Shown: positions 1 through 8,200 of the stretch, piece by piece
How positions within the stretch are numbered: the first letter of the stretch is position 1
Layout: each line of letters begins with the position of its first letter
Source: Acinetobacter sp. SFB
Lineage (GTDB): Bacteria; Pseudomonadota; Gammaproteobacteria; Pseudomonadales; Moraxellaceae
Reading direction: 5' to 3'
Assembly: GCF_001647545.1 (NCBI RefSeq)
Contig: NZ_LSZH01000011.1
Coordinates: 507,240 to 571,239, forward strand
DNA length: 64,000 nucleotides
Notes under the pieces: model-generated
What the model saw: only the letters and a program-made list of their open reading frames with translations
What the model was told of the DNA's origin: nothing
The model's database searches: none
Position numbers and translations under genes: made by a program

Positions 1-739
1 GACATTGATTTAAATCGAACTTAATTTCATCTTTAAAACTAGATTTTTTATACAGCCATAAGGTATTGGCGGTACGTTTTACTGAAATGTGACTGTTGGA
101 TACAGCTTGAACGACCTGTTGGTCTAAAGCGTAAATACCGGACCCTTTTTTCACTTTGACTTTTTTAACATCCCCCTGTTTATTCACTTTAAAGGTGAAT
201 TTCACTGCACGATTATGCCCGTTGAGTTGTTCAGAGTTAATATCCAAATTCGGTTGAGCGCGATATGAAAAGGGTACTTTTTTGTCTTGCTGCTGAGCCT
301 GCCAGTTTTTAGAGTTAAAGTTGTATTGGCAAACTTCAGTGTCATTGTCTTGGCTTAATTTCAGGCTAAAGGTTTGATAGCCAATTTGTGGAAGGGCTGT
401 ATTATTTTCGACATGCGGTTTTACACTTACCTCACGTACCGCTTTAATTAACAGATCATCTAAATCAGTTAAGCCGGTACTCTCCTGAATACTGGCTTTG
501 CTAATTGTACCGGTTTCATCGGCATAGATCCGGATAATCGCACTACGGTTTTGATCTTTTAAATCTTCATTTTTATAAGAAGGATGTGGAAATTTGGTCC
601 ACTGAATGCGCGTGGTTAAATGCGCCGGAAGGGCTGCGCTTTTTTGCACCGCGAGTTGTTTGGATGCATTAGCTGTAGCACTATATGTAGCGCTTAATGG
701 TAAGCTCATGAGTAGAGAAAAACACAGTATTTGCTTCAT
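1..739 (-). CDS. Tandem TonB C-terminal-domain protein (3' end outside window)
   Basis: The frame opens with ATG at 737-739 and stays open for 246 codons to the window edge, so the C-terminus is missing. Residues 1 to about 24 look like a Sec signal peptide (MKQILCFSLLMSLPLSA). Two stretches, roughly residues 45-135 and 150-246, each have the TonB C-terminal pattern: an N-terminal strand, a Gly-containing turn such as DETGTISKA or NKQGDVKKV, then a helix (TDLDDLLIKAV, YALDQQVVQAV). There is no obvious N-terminal membrane anchor or proline-rich spacer of a classical TonB, so it is probably a periplasmic protein using the TonB-C fold rather than the energy transducer itself. It is transcribed in the same direction as the MFS gene behind it, with about 100 bp between. 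Family assignment is by inspection; the function is unknown. Confidence 0.7.
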   Translation of the reverse strand, partial: MKQILCFSLLMSLPLSATYSATANASKQLAVQKSAALPAHLTTRIQWTKFPHPSYKNEDLKDQNRSAIIRIYADETGTISKASIQESTGLTDLDDLLIKAVREVSVKPHVENNTALPQIGYQTFSLKLSQDNDTEVCQYNFNSKNWQAQQQDKKVPFSYRAQPNLDINSEQLNGHNRAVKFTFKVNKQGDVKKVKVKKGSGIYALDQQVVQAVSNSHISVKRTANTLWLYKKSSFKDEIKFDLNQC

Positions 740-842
740 AAATATTAAGTTCTTTAATCAAACCAAAGGTTGCGGCGGTAGCGGAGCATTGTGAGTGCGA
801 AGTATTTCCTGAATTTGAAATACTCGCAAGTCTAAAAGTGAA

Positions 843-2102
843 TTAATCTTTTTGATCATCACCTTGAGTGATATCTACATCAAATAAATCATGGGTTTTG
901 GCCCAACTTATCGCAACCACCACCATGGTCATACAGCCCCCAAAGACCGTTGCCATAATGGCACCCATGTATTTTGCCGCCAAGCCAGATTCAAATGCAC
1001 CCAGTTCATTGCTTGACGAGACAAACATGCCGTTTACTGCGGCAACACGTCCACGCATATTTTCAGGGGGATAAATTTGTAGAATCGTTTGACGAACCAC
1101 GACTGAAATACTGTCACAGGCTCCGGTCATGGCTAAAGCAAACAGGGATAGCCACATATTATTTGAGAAGGCAAACAGCAGCGTGAACACGCCAAAACCA
1201 GCCACGGCAAGCAGCATATTACGCCAGGCATTTTGAGTGGGTGGAAATCTGGTTAGGGCAATCATGGTAAAAAGTGCGCCAATGGAGGGTGCGGCGCGTA
1301 AATAACCGAGCCCTTCAGGACCGGCTTTTAAAATATCTTCAGCGAAAATTGGCAGCAGGGCAATCACGCCCCCAAATAAGACTGAAACCAGATCTAGAGA
1401 AATTGCCCACAAAACGATTTTGGTTTTCCAGATAAAGCGGAAGCCATCGCCCAGACTTTCAAGCAGATTATTCGTTTCGATTTTTGGGAAGCTACGTTTT
1501 TGCAGCAGGTTAATCAGGACAAAACAGATACTCAACAATACCGCGACCGATAGCAAGCTGGTTTCACGACCTAAAAATGCCAGCATGAAACCGCCCAGCA
1601 TGGGTCCAATAATCACGCCACTTTGCCAGCCGATGGTGGTCCAGGTTGCACCATTGGCATAGAGTTCACGTGGAATCAGAAATGGCTTAAGTGAAGTCGC
1701 CGAGGGATTGTAAAAACCGCGAATTGTTCCGAGGCCAAAAATTACGGCATAAATTCCCCAAGAAAGAGTATTTATCCCAATTTCAGCTAAACCATAACGA
1801 TGAAATAGCCACCATAAAACCACAGGTAAAGGCACTGCAAAGAACAAACAGATTTTCATAATGGTCTGTTTGTTGAAGCGGTCAGCAAAATAGCCACCCC
1901 ATAAAGACAAGGTGATAAACGGAATCGCCTCGGCTAAACCAATCAACCCTAGGGTTAGAGGATCTTTGGTAATTTGATAAAGTGAATACGCGACAATAAT
2001 TTCTTGAATTAAAATGGCGAGAGTGAGACAGAACTGATTCACCGTGACAATTGAGAAATCACGATAGCGTAGTGCCGCAAAAGCATCCGGTGCGGGAGTC
2101 AT
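843..2102 (-). CDS. MFS transporter, MFS_3 (EntS-like) family exporter
   Basis: A polytopic membrane protein of 419 residues with the layout of a 12-helix major facilitator. The loop after the second helix carries GGYFADRFNKQT, the MFS signature, and the start (ALRYRDFSIV) resembles the MFS_3 group that includes the enterobactin exporter EntS. I place the start at the ATG at 2100-2102, because it gives a short cytoplasmic N-terminus typical of the family. An in-frame ATG 24 codons upstream (2174) lacks a ribosome-binding site and would add a hydrophobic stretch unusual here. The substrate cannot be told from sequence. It is divergent from rpmI-rplT. Confidence 0.8.
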   Translation of the reverse strand: MTPAPDAFAALRYRDFSIVTVNQFCLTLAILIQEIIVAYSLYQITKDPLTLGLIGLAEAIPFITLSLWGGYFADRFNKQTIMKICLFFAVPLPVVLWWLFHRYGLAEIGINTLSWGIYAVIFGLGTIRGFYNPSATSLKPFLIPRELYANGATWTTIGWQSGVIIGPMLGGFMLAFLGRETSLLSVAVLLSICFVLINLLQKRSFPKIETNNLLESLGDGFRFIWKTKIVLWAISLDLVSVLFGGVIALLPIFAEDILKAGPEGLGYLRAAPSIGALFTMIALTRFPPTQNAWRNMLLAVAGFGVFTLLFAFSNNMWLSLFALAMTGACDSISVVVRQTILQIYPPENMRGRVAAVNGMFVSSSNELGAFESGLAAKYMGAIMATVFGGCMTMVVVAISWAKTHDLFDVDITQGDDQKD

Positions 2103-2236
2103 GTTGATCCAGTATTCTTGTGTTGTGATAATTATAAGACTGAACCCGGAAGTTATTAATAAAAAATCCCACATTTTATATTGGAAATAAAACTAACAGC
2201 GGCAGACGATTGGTTGGGTATTTTGAGGATATGTGC

Positions 2237-2265
2237 TTTTGTTTTAAGCAAAGATGCTTTAGAAT
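2237..2265 (+). promoter_or_regulatory. Possible promoter of rpmI-rplT
   Basis: A TAGAAT hexamer at 2260-2265 lies about 75 bp before rpmI. The region 17-18 bp upstream (TTTTGT or CTTTTG) is a poor -35 match. It is proposed only because the operon needs a promoter between the divergent MFS gene and rpmI. Confidence 0.3.
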
Positions 2266-2338
2266 ACCCGCTCCCTTACCTGCAGGTCGTTTTTGCAATG
2301 GTGCAGACGTTCCGAACAGGTGTTCAAAAGAGGTTGTT

Positions 2339-2533
2339 ATGCCTAAGATGAAAACTCGCCGTGGTGCTGCTAAACGCTTTAAAGCGACAGCTAACGGTAT
2401 CAAGCGTAAACAAGCGTTCAAACGCCACATTTTGACCAAAAAATCTGCTAAGCGTATTCGTCAATTGCGCGGCTGTGTAATGGTTCACGTAAGTGACGTT
2501 GCTTCAGTTCGCCGTATGTGCCCATACCTTTAA
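2339..2533 (+). CDS. rpmI: 50S ribosomal protein L35
   Basis: A 64-residue, very basic protein beginning [15 protein letters not shown] and containing [10 protein letters not shown], the standard L35 signature and length. L35 binds 23S rRNA in the large ribosomal subunit. The start is the ATG at 2339, preceded by AGAGG; the frame is open further upstream but without L35 similarity. rplT follows after 12 bp, so the two form an operon. infC, the usual first gene of the infC-rpmI-rplT operon, is not immediately upstream; the neighbour there is a divergent transporter gene. Confidence 0.97.
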   Translation: MPKMKTRRGAAKRFKATANGIKRKQAFKRHILTKKSAKRIRQLRGCVMVHVSDVASVRRMCPYL

Positions 2534-2545
2534 GGAGATTTATAA

Positions 2546-2905
2546 ATGGCTCGTGTAAAACGTGGTGTCCAGGCTCATCGCCGTCATAAAAGAATTCTTG
2601 CTCGTGCTAAAGGTTACTACGGCGCTCGTTCACGCGTATATCGCGTAGCGTTCCAGGCAGTAATTAAAGCAGGTCAATATGCTTATCGCGACCGTCGTCA
2701 GAAGAAACGTCAATTCCGCGCTTTGTGGATTGCACGTATCAATGCTGGTGCGCGTCTTAATGGTTTATCGTACAGCCGTATGATCGCTGGCTTGAAAAAA
2801 GCTCAAGTGATTATCGACCGTCGTGTACTTGCAGACATCGCTATGCATGATGCAGTTGCATTTGCTGCTATCGCTCAAAAAGCGAAAGACGCATTAGCTG
2901 CTTAA
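2546..2905 (+). CDS. rplT: 50S ribosomal protein L20
   Basis: A 119-residue basic protein starting [18 protein letters not shown], typical of L20 in sequence and length. L20 is an early assembly protein of the 50S subunit and in enterobacteria represses its own operon by binding the mRNA. AAGGAG stands just upstream of the ATG. It is the last gene of its operon, followed within 20 bp by a strong terminator. Confidence 0.98.
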   Translation: MARVKRGVQAHRRHKRILARAKGYYGARSRVYRVAFQAVIKAGQYAYRDRRQKKRQFRALWIARINAGARLNGLSYSRMIAGLKKAQVIIDRRVLADIAMHDAVAFAAIAQKAKDALAA

Positions 2906-2922
2906 TCGTCTCCGGATGATTG

Positions 2923-2951
2923 AAAAAAGACCGCTTTTAGCGGTCTTTTTT
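2923..2951 (+). terminator. Terminator after rpmI-rplT
   Basis: GACCGCT / AGCGGTC stem with a 3-nt loop, flanked by an A-run and followed by six T. Confidence 0.92.
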
Positions 2952-3026
2952 ATTTTGCAGAAGTAAAAAACTGATCAATTATAAAATTCATCAGTATTGA
3001 TAAAGATCTATGAATTACATGCTGAA

Positions 3027-3407
3027 TCATCTCTCTTCATGTTTATCAAACCGGCGATTTGGAAATGTCGAGAGAATAAATAAACCAATTGCAGCAAAGC
3101 CAATTACTTGTATAGCAAGAATGATTTTATGCTGTGGCGCTAAGGTTGAAATTAAAGTAATCAATGCAATAAGCGGCATCAGCACAATTAAAATAGAAAA
3201 ACCTTTTTTATACGGATTGTCAGCGGCAATTTTTAAGCCTAAAGCCCTTAATCCATGTAGGCCCATGCCAATAGCAATGCTGGTGCCGCTAAACAAGGAT
3301 GAAAGTTGTTGTATGGTCGAACACAGATAAATCATCACACAGGTAGCAATACAAACCATCAGCTTGATTTGACGGCTACATTGATCTGAATACCAAAATT
3401 CCAGCAT
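3027..3407 (-). CDS. Small membrane protein, paralogue of the upstream gene
   Basis: 126 residues with three or four predicted membrane spans (around residues 15-33, 70-90 and 93-112) and a charged C-terminal tail. It begins MLEFWYSDQCSRQIKLM, closely matching the start of the gene before it (MLEFWFDPKTSLLRKLM), so the two are tandem duplicates. Its ATG overlaps the stop codon of the upstream gene (TAATG), which implies translational coupling. I do not recognise the family and assign no function. Confidence 0.75.
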   Translation of the reverse strand: MLEFWYSDQCSRQIKLMVCIATCVMIYLCSTIQQLSSLFSGTSIAIGMGLHGLRALGLKIAADNPYKKGFSILIVLMPLIALITLISTLAPQHKIILAIQVIGFAAIGLFILSTFPNRRFDKHEER

Positions 3408-3793
3408 TATTTTTTCTCGTCTGAAATATCGTTTTTATTCAGTAAAGACAAAGGTGAAAACAAACAGATGGCCAAAGCCATAAAGCCAATGCCTTGTGCA
3501 CCCGGAATTAAAATTTCACCCTCTTTCATCTGCATAAAAATAAGCGACAGCAATAGGGCAATCGGAATCCAATTCAGTAGACGATATAATAACCCGGTTG
3601 GATTTTTTGCAGCAAAATGAATTTTACAATAACGGCAAATCAAAAAAATGATACCCGTGCCCAAGAACATTAGGATAGCATCAGGTTTTAGCGGTTCCAT
3701 CCAGTAAAGTACGCCGGTAGCAATCGCAATGACTGCAAAGATCATGAGTTTACGGAGAAGGGAGGTTTTAGGATCAAACCAAAATTCGAGCAT
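3407..3793 (-). CDS. Small membrane protein, tandem paralogue
   Basis: 128 residues starting MLEFWFDPKTSL, with three or four membrane spans and a charged, lysine-rich end (NKNDISDEKK). The start at 3793 is chosen because the downstream paralogue starts with the same MLEFW. The frame is open upstream to an ATG at 3865, but that extension has no counterpart in the paralogue. It lies downstream of lgt beyond a terminator, so it probably has its own promoter in 3794-3920. Function unknown. Confidence 0.7.
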   Translation of the reverse strand: MLEFWFDPKTSLLRKLMIFAVIAIATGVLYWMEPLKPDAILMFLGTGIIFLICRYCKIHFAAKNPTGLLYRLLNWIPIALLLSLIFMQMKEGEILIPGAQGIGFMALAICLFSPLSLLNKNDISDEKK

Positions 3794-3920
3794 ATTGTTC
3801 TGATAGATAAACGAGGACTGACTGCACTTTAGCATATGAGCTAAAGGGAAGCACAGATTCAGCATGCCTGTAGATTGTCTTAAATTTCTTTATTAACAAC
3901 TCAGAACTGGCTAGAGAGAT

Positions 3921-3946
3921 GAAAAAAGGAGACATTTTGTCTCCCC
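3921..3946 (-). terminator. Terminator downstream of lgt
   Basis: On the minus strand GGAGAC, a 5-nt loop, GTCTCC, then six T. It separates lgt from the two small membrane protein genes. Confidence 0.85.
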
Positions 3947-4016
3947 TTATTCTAATCTTCTCTTACAGTTAAATTTGAAGCCGTGCTTAAATCTAAGTTC
4001 AGGGAGAAGGAGTTTT

Positions 4017-4829
4017 TTAGCTATTTTTCTGTGGACCCCAATCATAAATTTTCTTTTGGTAGGCATACCACATCATCCAGAGACCGATCAAAATCATTGG
4101 CACAGTCAGGAATTGACCTTTACTCATCCAGCCAATAAACAGTTGTCCATTGTCCGGTTCGCGGAAGAATTCCACCACAAAGCGTGCAATACCGTAGCCA
4201 ATCAGGAACAAGGCTGAAACCGCCATGCGTGGACGCGGTTTTGAACTGAACCACCACAACACAATAAACAGAATCAATCCTTCACCTAAGGCTTGATAAA
4301 GCTGTGAGGGGTGACGCACCAATTGCAGCGGATCGGTGGGGAAAATCATGCCCAAGGCAAAGTTTGGATCAGTAACTTGGCGACCATACAATTCACCACC
4401 AATAAAGTTGCCGATTCGGCCAAACATCAAGCCCGTTGGTACACAGGGTGCAATAAAGTCGAGCGTCTGGAACCAGGTTTTCTGGTATTTTTTACACCAG
4501 AACAGCATGGCAATCATTACACCCAAAAATCCGCCATGGAAGCTCATGCCGCCAGTCCAGACCTGAAATAACCAGAGTGGATTGGCAAGGAATTGCTCAA
4601 AACCATAAAACAATACGTAGCCAAGACGGCCCCCGACCACCACACCTAAGGCCCCATAAAAAATCAGGTCAGACACCATATCGGGGGTCCAGCCATCACG
4701 GTGTTTGGTACGATAAGTCGCAAGTCCCCAGGCAAATAAGAATGCCAGTAAATACATCAATCCATACCAGTGGACTTGTAACGGTCCCAGCGATACGGCA
4801 ACGGGGTCAATATTGGGATAGCTCAGCAT
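4017..4829 (-). CDS. lgt: Prolipoprotein diacylglyceryl transferase
   Basis: 270 residues, about seven membrane spans. Lgt moves diacylglycerol from phosphatidylglycerol to the lipobox cysteine of prolipoproteins in the inner membrane, the first step of lipoprotein maturation. The family signature GRIGNFIGGELYGR is near residue 140, the HGG loop (MSFHGGFLG) near residue 95, and the conserved YGxxR-type helix GYGIARFVVEFFREPD near residue 213. Length and start (MLSYPNIDPVAVSLGP) are standard. It is divergent from the NRDE gene. Several candidate substrates lie in this window: PhoX (via Tat) and the lipoproteins at 25.3, 45.3, 46.2 and 60.3 kb. Confidence 0.97.
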   Translation of the reverse strand: MLSYPNIDPVAVSLGPLQVHWYGLMYLLAFLFAWGLATYRTKHRDGWTPDMVSDLIFYGALGVVVGGRLGYVLFYGFEQFLANPLWLFQVWTGGMSFHGGFLGVMIAMLFWCKKYQKTWFQTLDFIAPCVPTGLMFGRIGNFIGGELYGRQVTDPNFALGMIFPTDPLQLVRHPSQLYQALGEGLILFIVLWWFSSKPRPRMAVSALFLIGYGIARFVVEFFREPDNGQLFIGWMSKGQFLTVPMILIGLWMMWYAYQKKIYDWGPQKNS

Positions 4830-4922
4830 TCCTGTTCCTTGTGATTCTGTTTTGCACAGATTTTAGCTGAATGTGATGAAAAATGTTGTACATTCAATGT
4901 GTAAAGATAAAGAGCATAGATT

Positions 4923-5705
4923 ATGTGTATTGTCGCCTTAGCTTGGCAAGTCTTGGAAGATACGCCTTTATGTCTGATTTCCAATCGGGATGAGTTCTAT
5001 GCCCGTCCGACGGCCGGTTTAAAAACTTGGCAAAATAGCCCGATTATTGCTGGCCAAGATTTACAGTCGGGTGGAACATGGATGGGAATTACGGCATCAG
5101 GACGATGGGCAGTCGTGACCAACTTTCGAGAGGCAACCGATAAAAAAACCTATCCGACTTCACGCGGTCATCTGATCCAATCATTTTTAGAGTCAGATTT
5201 AACGCCGATCCGCTTTGCACAAGCGCTAGAAAAACGCCAGTGTGATTATGCCGGTTTTAATTTATTGCTAGGGAATCAAGATCAGGCGGTTTATATGAGT
5301 AACCGCGGTGAAGCACCTCAGGTTTTAGCCCAAGGGGTATATGTGGTATCCAATGGTTTGATGACCGAACATTGGGAAAAGACCAAACATTTACGTAAAC
5401 GTTTTACCCAAGAATTTTTGCCGATGTTGCAGCATTCGACTACAGCTGCAACTGATCTTGAAAATGCCGTTTGGGATATCTTGGAAGATGAACGCAAAAT
5501 CATTCCTGAGCTGCTTCCGCAAACCGGGATAAATGCCGAGATGGAAAAATTGCTCTCATCAACGTTTATTCAAAGTCCGGTATATGGCACACGCTGTTCT
5601 AATTTTTTAACAATGAAAAAGAATAGCTGGCAGTGGTTAGAAAAATCTCAGCAGGGAGAAACGGCCGGGCAGGTCATTCATCTCGATGTCCCTTTGTCGA
5701 TATAA
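4923..5705 (+). CDS. NRDE (TANGO2-type) family protein
   Basis: 260 residues. The family motif NRDE occurs in SNRDEFYARP at about residues 20-29. The N-terminus is Met-Cys, so removal of Met would expose Cys2, as in N-terminal-nucleophile hydrolases, to which this fold has been compared. The best-known eukaryotic member is TANGO2; the bacterial function is not settled. It is a single gene between the divergent lgt and the convergent phoX, ending at a shared terminator. Confidence 0.88.
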   Translation: MCIVALAWQVLEDTPLCLISNRDEFYARPTAGLKTWQNSPIIAGQDLQSGGTWMGITASGRWAVVTNFREATDKKTYPTSRGHLIQSFLESDLTPIRFAQALEKRQCDYAGFNLLLGNQDQAVYMSNRGEAPQVLAQGVYVVSNGLMTEHWEKTKHLRKRFTQEFLPMLQHSTTAATDLENAVWDILEDERKIIPELLPQTGINAEMEKLLSSTFIQSPVYGTRCSNFLTMKKNSWQWLEKSQQGETAGQVIHLDVPLSI

Positions 5706-5730
5706 AGTCCCGAATAAAATATGCATATAA

Positions 5731-5758
5731 AAAATGCCGACATTAAGCCGGCATCTTT
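5731..5758. terminator. Shared terminator between NRDE gene and phoX
   Basis: ATGCCG / CGGCAT stem with a 9-nt loop. The T-run is better on the minus strand (phoX side); the plus side has a looser T-rich tail. Confidence 0.75.
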
Positions 5759-5784
5759 ATCTTGTTGTTATCTTAAATGAACGA

Positions 5785-8013
5785 TTAAGCTTTTGCTGGC
5801 TGGGTCTGTTCCAAAGATTCAGCGGCAATTTCCTTACCATTGGTACGAGTAATCACCACAGTTGCTGAACGTGGACGTGTACCAACCCCTCGACTTGAGT
5901 TCAGGTTGCTTGGGTGATTTGATGGCCATGTTCCACTGGGATGCTGCACGTTGACAAAGATAGCTTTGTAGTCAGGTGTCATGGTTACACCAGTAATTTC
6001 ACAACCGCTTGGACCAGTCAAGAAGCGTCGAAGTTTACTGTCATTCAAAACCGCACCTGCAGGCGTTTGTTGGGTTGCCGTGCCAGAAAGCGCTGTAGTC
6101 ACTTGACCATCACCCGCTTGACCCGGTAATGCCGCAAGCATCATACAGTTGGTTTCATCGGTATAGGCACCATCATCGGTTTGTACCCAAAGCACACCGC
6201 GTGGATCGAACCACATGCCATCCGGACTGGAGAAGTCGTTGGCATCGGTCAGGCCAGATAGATTCACATTTGTTAAGGAATCAGCTTCCGCACCAAACAG
6301 GAATATATCCCAGACGAAGCTGGTCGCAGTGGTTTGGTCATTATTTTCACGTAAGCGAATAATATGTCCGTTGATATTGCCCTTTAAGCTGGTTGAGCCG
6401 CTATCGTTATCAAAATAGTTACGTGGATTGGCAGCATCTGTAGCATAGGCTTTACCACGGTTCGAGTTGTTAGTTAAGGTGATATAGACCTCACCATTTT
6501 TCGGGTTGACTGCACACCACTCTGGACGGTCCATTTTGGTTGCGCCCAAAGCATCTGCAGCTAAACGTGCATTGACTAAAACATCGCCCTGATCAGCAAA
6601 TTTATAGCTCGCATAATTGGCAATACGCGCATTGCTAATATTCAGCTCAACCCATTCGCCAGTGGCTTTTTGCGTGACTTCGTTAAAGTCGAATTTCGCA
6701 ACATACAGCTTGCCGCTATTTAAGTATTTATCTCCAGCTGTGTAGCCTCCATTGATATCTTTGGTATCCCATTTGGCATTCGATACATATTTATAGATGT
6801 ACTCGCCGGGTGAGTCATCACCCATATAAAAGGCGAGTTGCTGTCCTTCGATGGCACGGCTGGCACGACAGTCTTCATGCGCAAAACGACCCAGTGCAGT
6901 ACGTTTTACCGGGAGCTGGCGACCATCAAAGGGATCAATCTCCACAATCCAGCCAAAACTGTTGGCGGAGTTACGGAAATCTTCCGCCGCTGTTGCAGCA
7001 GTGATGGATGAATTCCAGCGCTCATACATGTCTTGAGTGAGCAAACTTGCCTGTGGGGTATTCCATTTATACTGAGAAGACTGACCTTTTTTGATTTTAT
7101 AGCGGGTCAGTGCATATTCAGTTTGAGGATCACGCTCATCATTGGCATTACGGGCCAGATAGCCATCAAAGTTTTCTTCAGTGGTTAAATAAGTGCCCCA
7201 AGGCGTATAACCATTACCGCAGTTATTATGCGTACCGAAAGTAAATGAACCTTCCGGACTGATTTTGCTTTTAACTAATGCATGGCCTTTGACCGGACCT
7301 GAAAATTCAATTTTCGATGCTGCAGTAATACGGCGGTTAAAGATTGAGTTTTTATCAATTTTAACTTCTTGGGTACTCGGATCTTTGGTCACATGCACAA
7401 TGGAAACACCGTGAGAGTTGACCTCACGGATCACTTCATCTTCTGAGCGAATAGCATCTTTAATCGTGTTAATAGCTGGGTGTAAGTAACCTTGATTGAT
7501 GTATTCATGATTCAGCACCAGCAAACCTTCATGGGATACTTTCGGATCATAATTGCCTTTGGATTTATTCATTCCAAAAAAGCTCATGCCATCATGATTA
7601 TCACCTGAACGCATGCTAAATGTTGCACCAGCGGGAATATTGTTGTCATCCCATTCCGGCACACCTTCAGTAAGCGGGTCACCCAAAGCAAATAACACAC
7701 GCGCTTGGTAACCTTCTGGAACCGTAAAGGCATTTAAGGTGTTTTTATCTACAGTCTTAAAAGTTAATGAAGTCGGTGTTTTTGCTTCGTCAACCGGTGT
7801 AATCGGCGTACTGCCGTTATTTGAACTGTTATTATCGTCATCATTACAGCCGGTTAAAGTGGCTGCTAAAGTTAGAGCAACAGCACCGCCTGCTGATTTT
7901 GTAATCAGGTCACGACGGGTAATATTTTTATTAAATAAGTCTTTAAATTCAGAATTTCCTGACCCATTGCTGTCGTAAACATTATCTTCATGATGAGGCG
8001 TAAAGTCTGTCAT
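5785..8013 (-). CDS. phoX: PhoX-family phosphatase, Tat-exported, with lipobox
   Basis: 742 residues of the PhoX (DUF839) alkaline phosphatase family, calcium- and iron-dependent enzymes that release phosphate from phosphoesters outside the cytoplasm. The N-terminus has a twin-arginine motif (NITRRDLITK, Arg33-Arg34), a hydrophobic stretch, then LTGC with Cys56 followed by an Asp/Asn/Ser-rich linker. It therefore looks like a Tat-exported lipoprotein. Family-typical segments include GRFAHEDCRASRA, DDSPGEYIYKYVS, MDRPEWCAVNPKNGEVY and SSPDGMWFDPRGVLWVQTD. It lies directly downstream of tatABC but behind a terminator, and has its own PHO-box-like repeats at 8059-8098, so it is probably transcribed alone under PhoB. 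It could act on other phosphoesters or diesters; the family call is firm. Confidence 0.93.
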   Translation of the reverse strand: MTDFTPHHEDNVYDSNGSGNSEFKDLFNKNITRRDLITKSAGGAVALTLAATLTGCNDDDNNSSNNGSTPITPVDEAKTPTSLTFKTVDKNTLNAFTVPEGYQARVLFALGDPLTEGVPEWDDNNIPAGATFSMRSGDNHDGMSFFGMNKSKGNYDPKVSHEGLLVLNHEYINQGYLHPAINTIKDAIRSEDEVIREVNSHGVSIVHVTKDPSTQEVKIDKNSIFNRRITAASKIEFSGPVKGHALVKSKISPEGSFTFGTHNNCGNGYTPWGTYLTTEENFDGYLARNANDERDPQTEYALTRYKIKKGQSSQYKWNTPQASLLTQDMYERWNSSITAATAAEDFRNSANSFGWIVEIDPFDGRQLPVKRTALGRFAHEDCRASRAIEGQQLAFYMGDDSPGEYIYKYVSNAKWDTKDINGGYTAGDKYLNSGKLYVAKFDFNEVTQKATGEWVELNISNARIANYASYKFADQGDVLVNARLAADALGATKMDRPEWCAVNPKNGEVYITLTNNSNRGKAYATDAANPRNYFDNDSGSTSLKGNINGHIIRLRENNDQTTATSFVWDIFLFGAEADSLTNVNLSGLTDANDFSSPDGMWFDPRGVLWVQTDDGAYTDETNCMMLAALPGQAGDGQVTTALSGTATQQTPAGAVLNDSKLRRFLTGPSGCEITGVTMTPDYKAIFVNVQHPSGTWPSNHPSNLNSSRGVGTRPRSATVVITRTNGKEIAAESLEQTQPAKA

Positions 8014-8058
8014 GATAATTTTCCAAGTCTATGGTTGTTATAAAGTTGTACTAAACTT

Positions 8059-8098
8059 AGGTGAAAAATATGACAGCGCGCTGACGTTTGAATGACAG
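8059..8098 (-). promoter_or_regulatory. PHO-box repeats (PhoB sites) upstream of phoX
   Basis: Read on the minus strand, 7-bp units recur every 11 bp: CTGTCAT (8098-8092), ACGTCAG (8087-8081), CTGTCAT (8076-8070) and a weak TTCACCT (8065-8059). The E. coli PHO box is two CTGTCAT-like units on an 11-bp pitch. The array ends about 45 bp before the phoX start. A weak -10 (TAAGTT) follows 10 bp after the third unit. Confidence 0.8.
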
Positions 8099-8153
8099 TC
8101 TGGTGAAGAAAATAAGTCAGATTGATGAAAAGGTCTGAATGGAAAAAACTTGA

Positions 8154-8178
8154 TAAAAAAAGCAGACCGAAGTCTGCC
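8154..8178 (-). terminator. Terminator after tatABC
   Basis: On the minus strand GCAGAC, loop TTCG, GTCTGC, then seven T. It ends the tat operon before the phoX promoter. Confidence 0.93.
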
Positions 8179-8200
8179 TAAAAAAATTTGCTAGAAGTCT

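Noticed and set aside
606..794. Plus-strand 62-codon frame at the left edge
   Set aside because: It lies antisense to the start of the TonB-C protein gene, has no ribosome-binding site and no protein-like composition.
2176..2439. Minus-strand 87-codon frame over the rpmI region
   Set aside because: It runs antisense through the highly conserved rpmI start; a shadow of the ribosomal gene.
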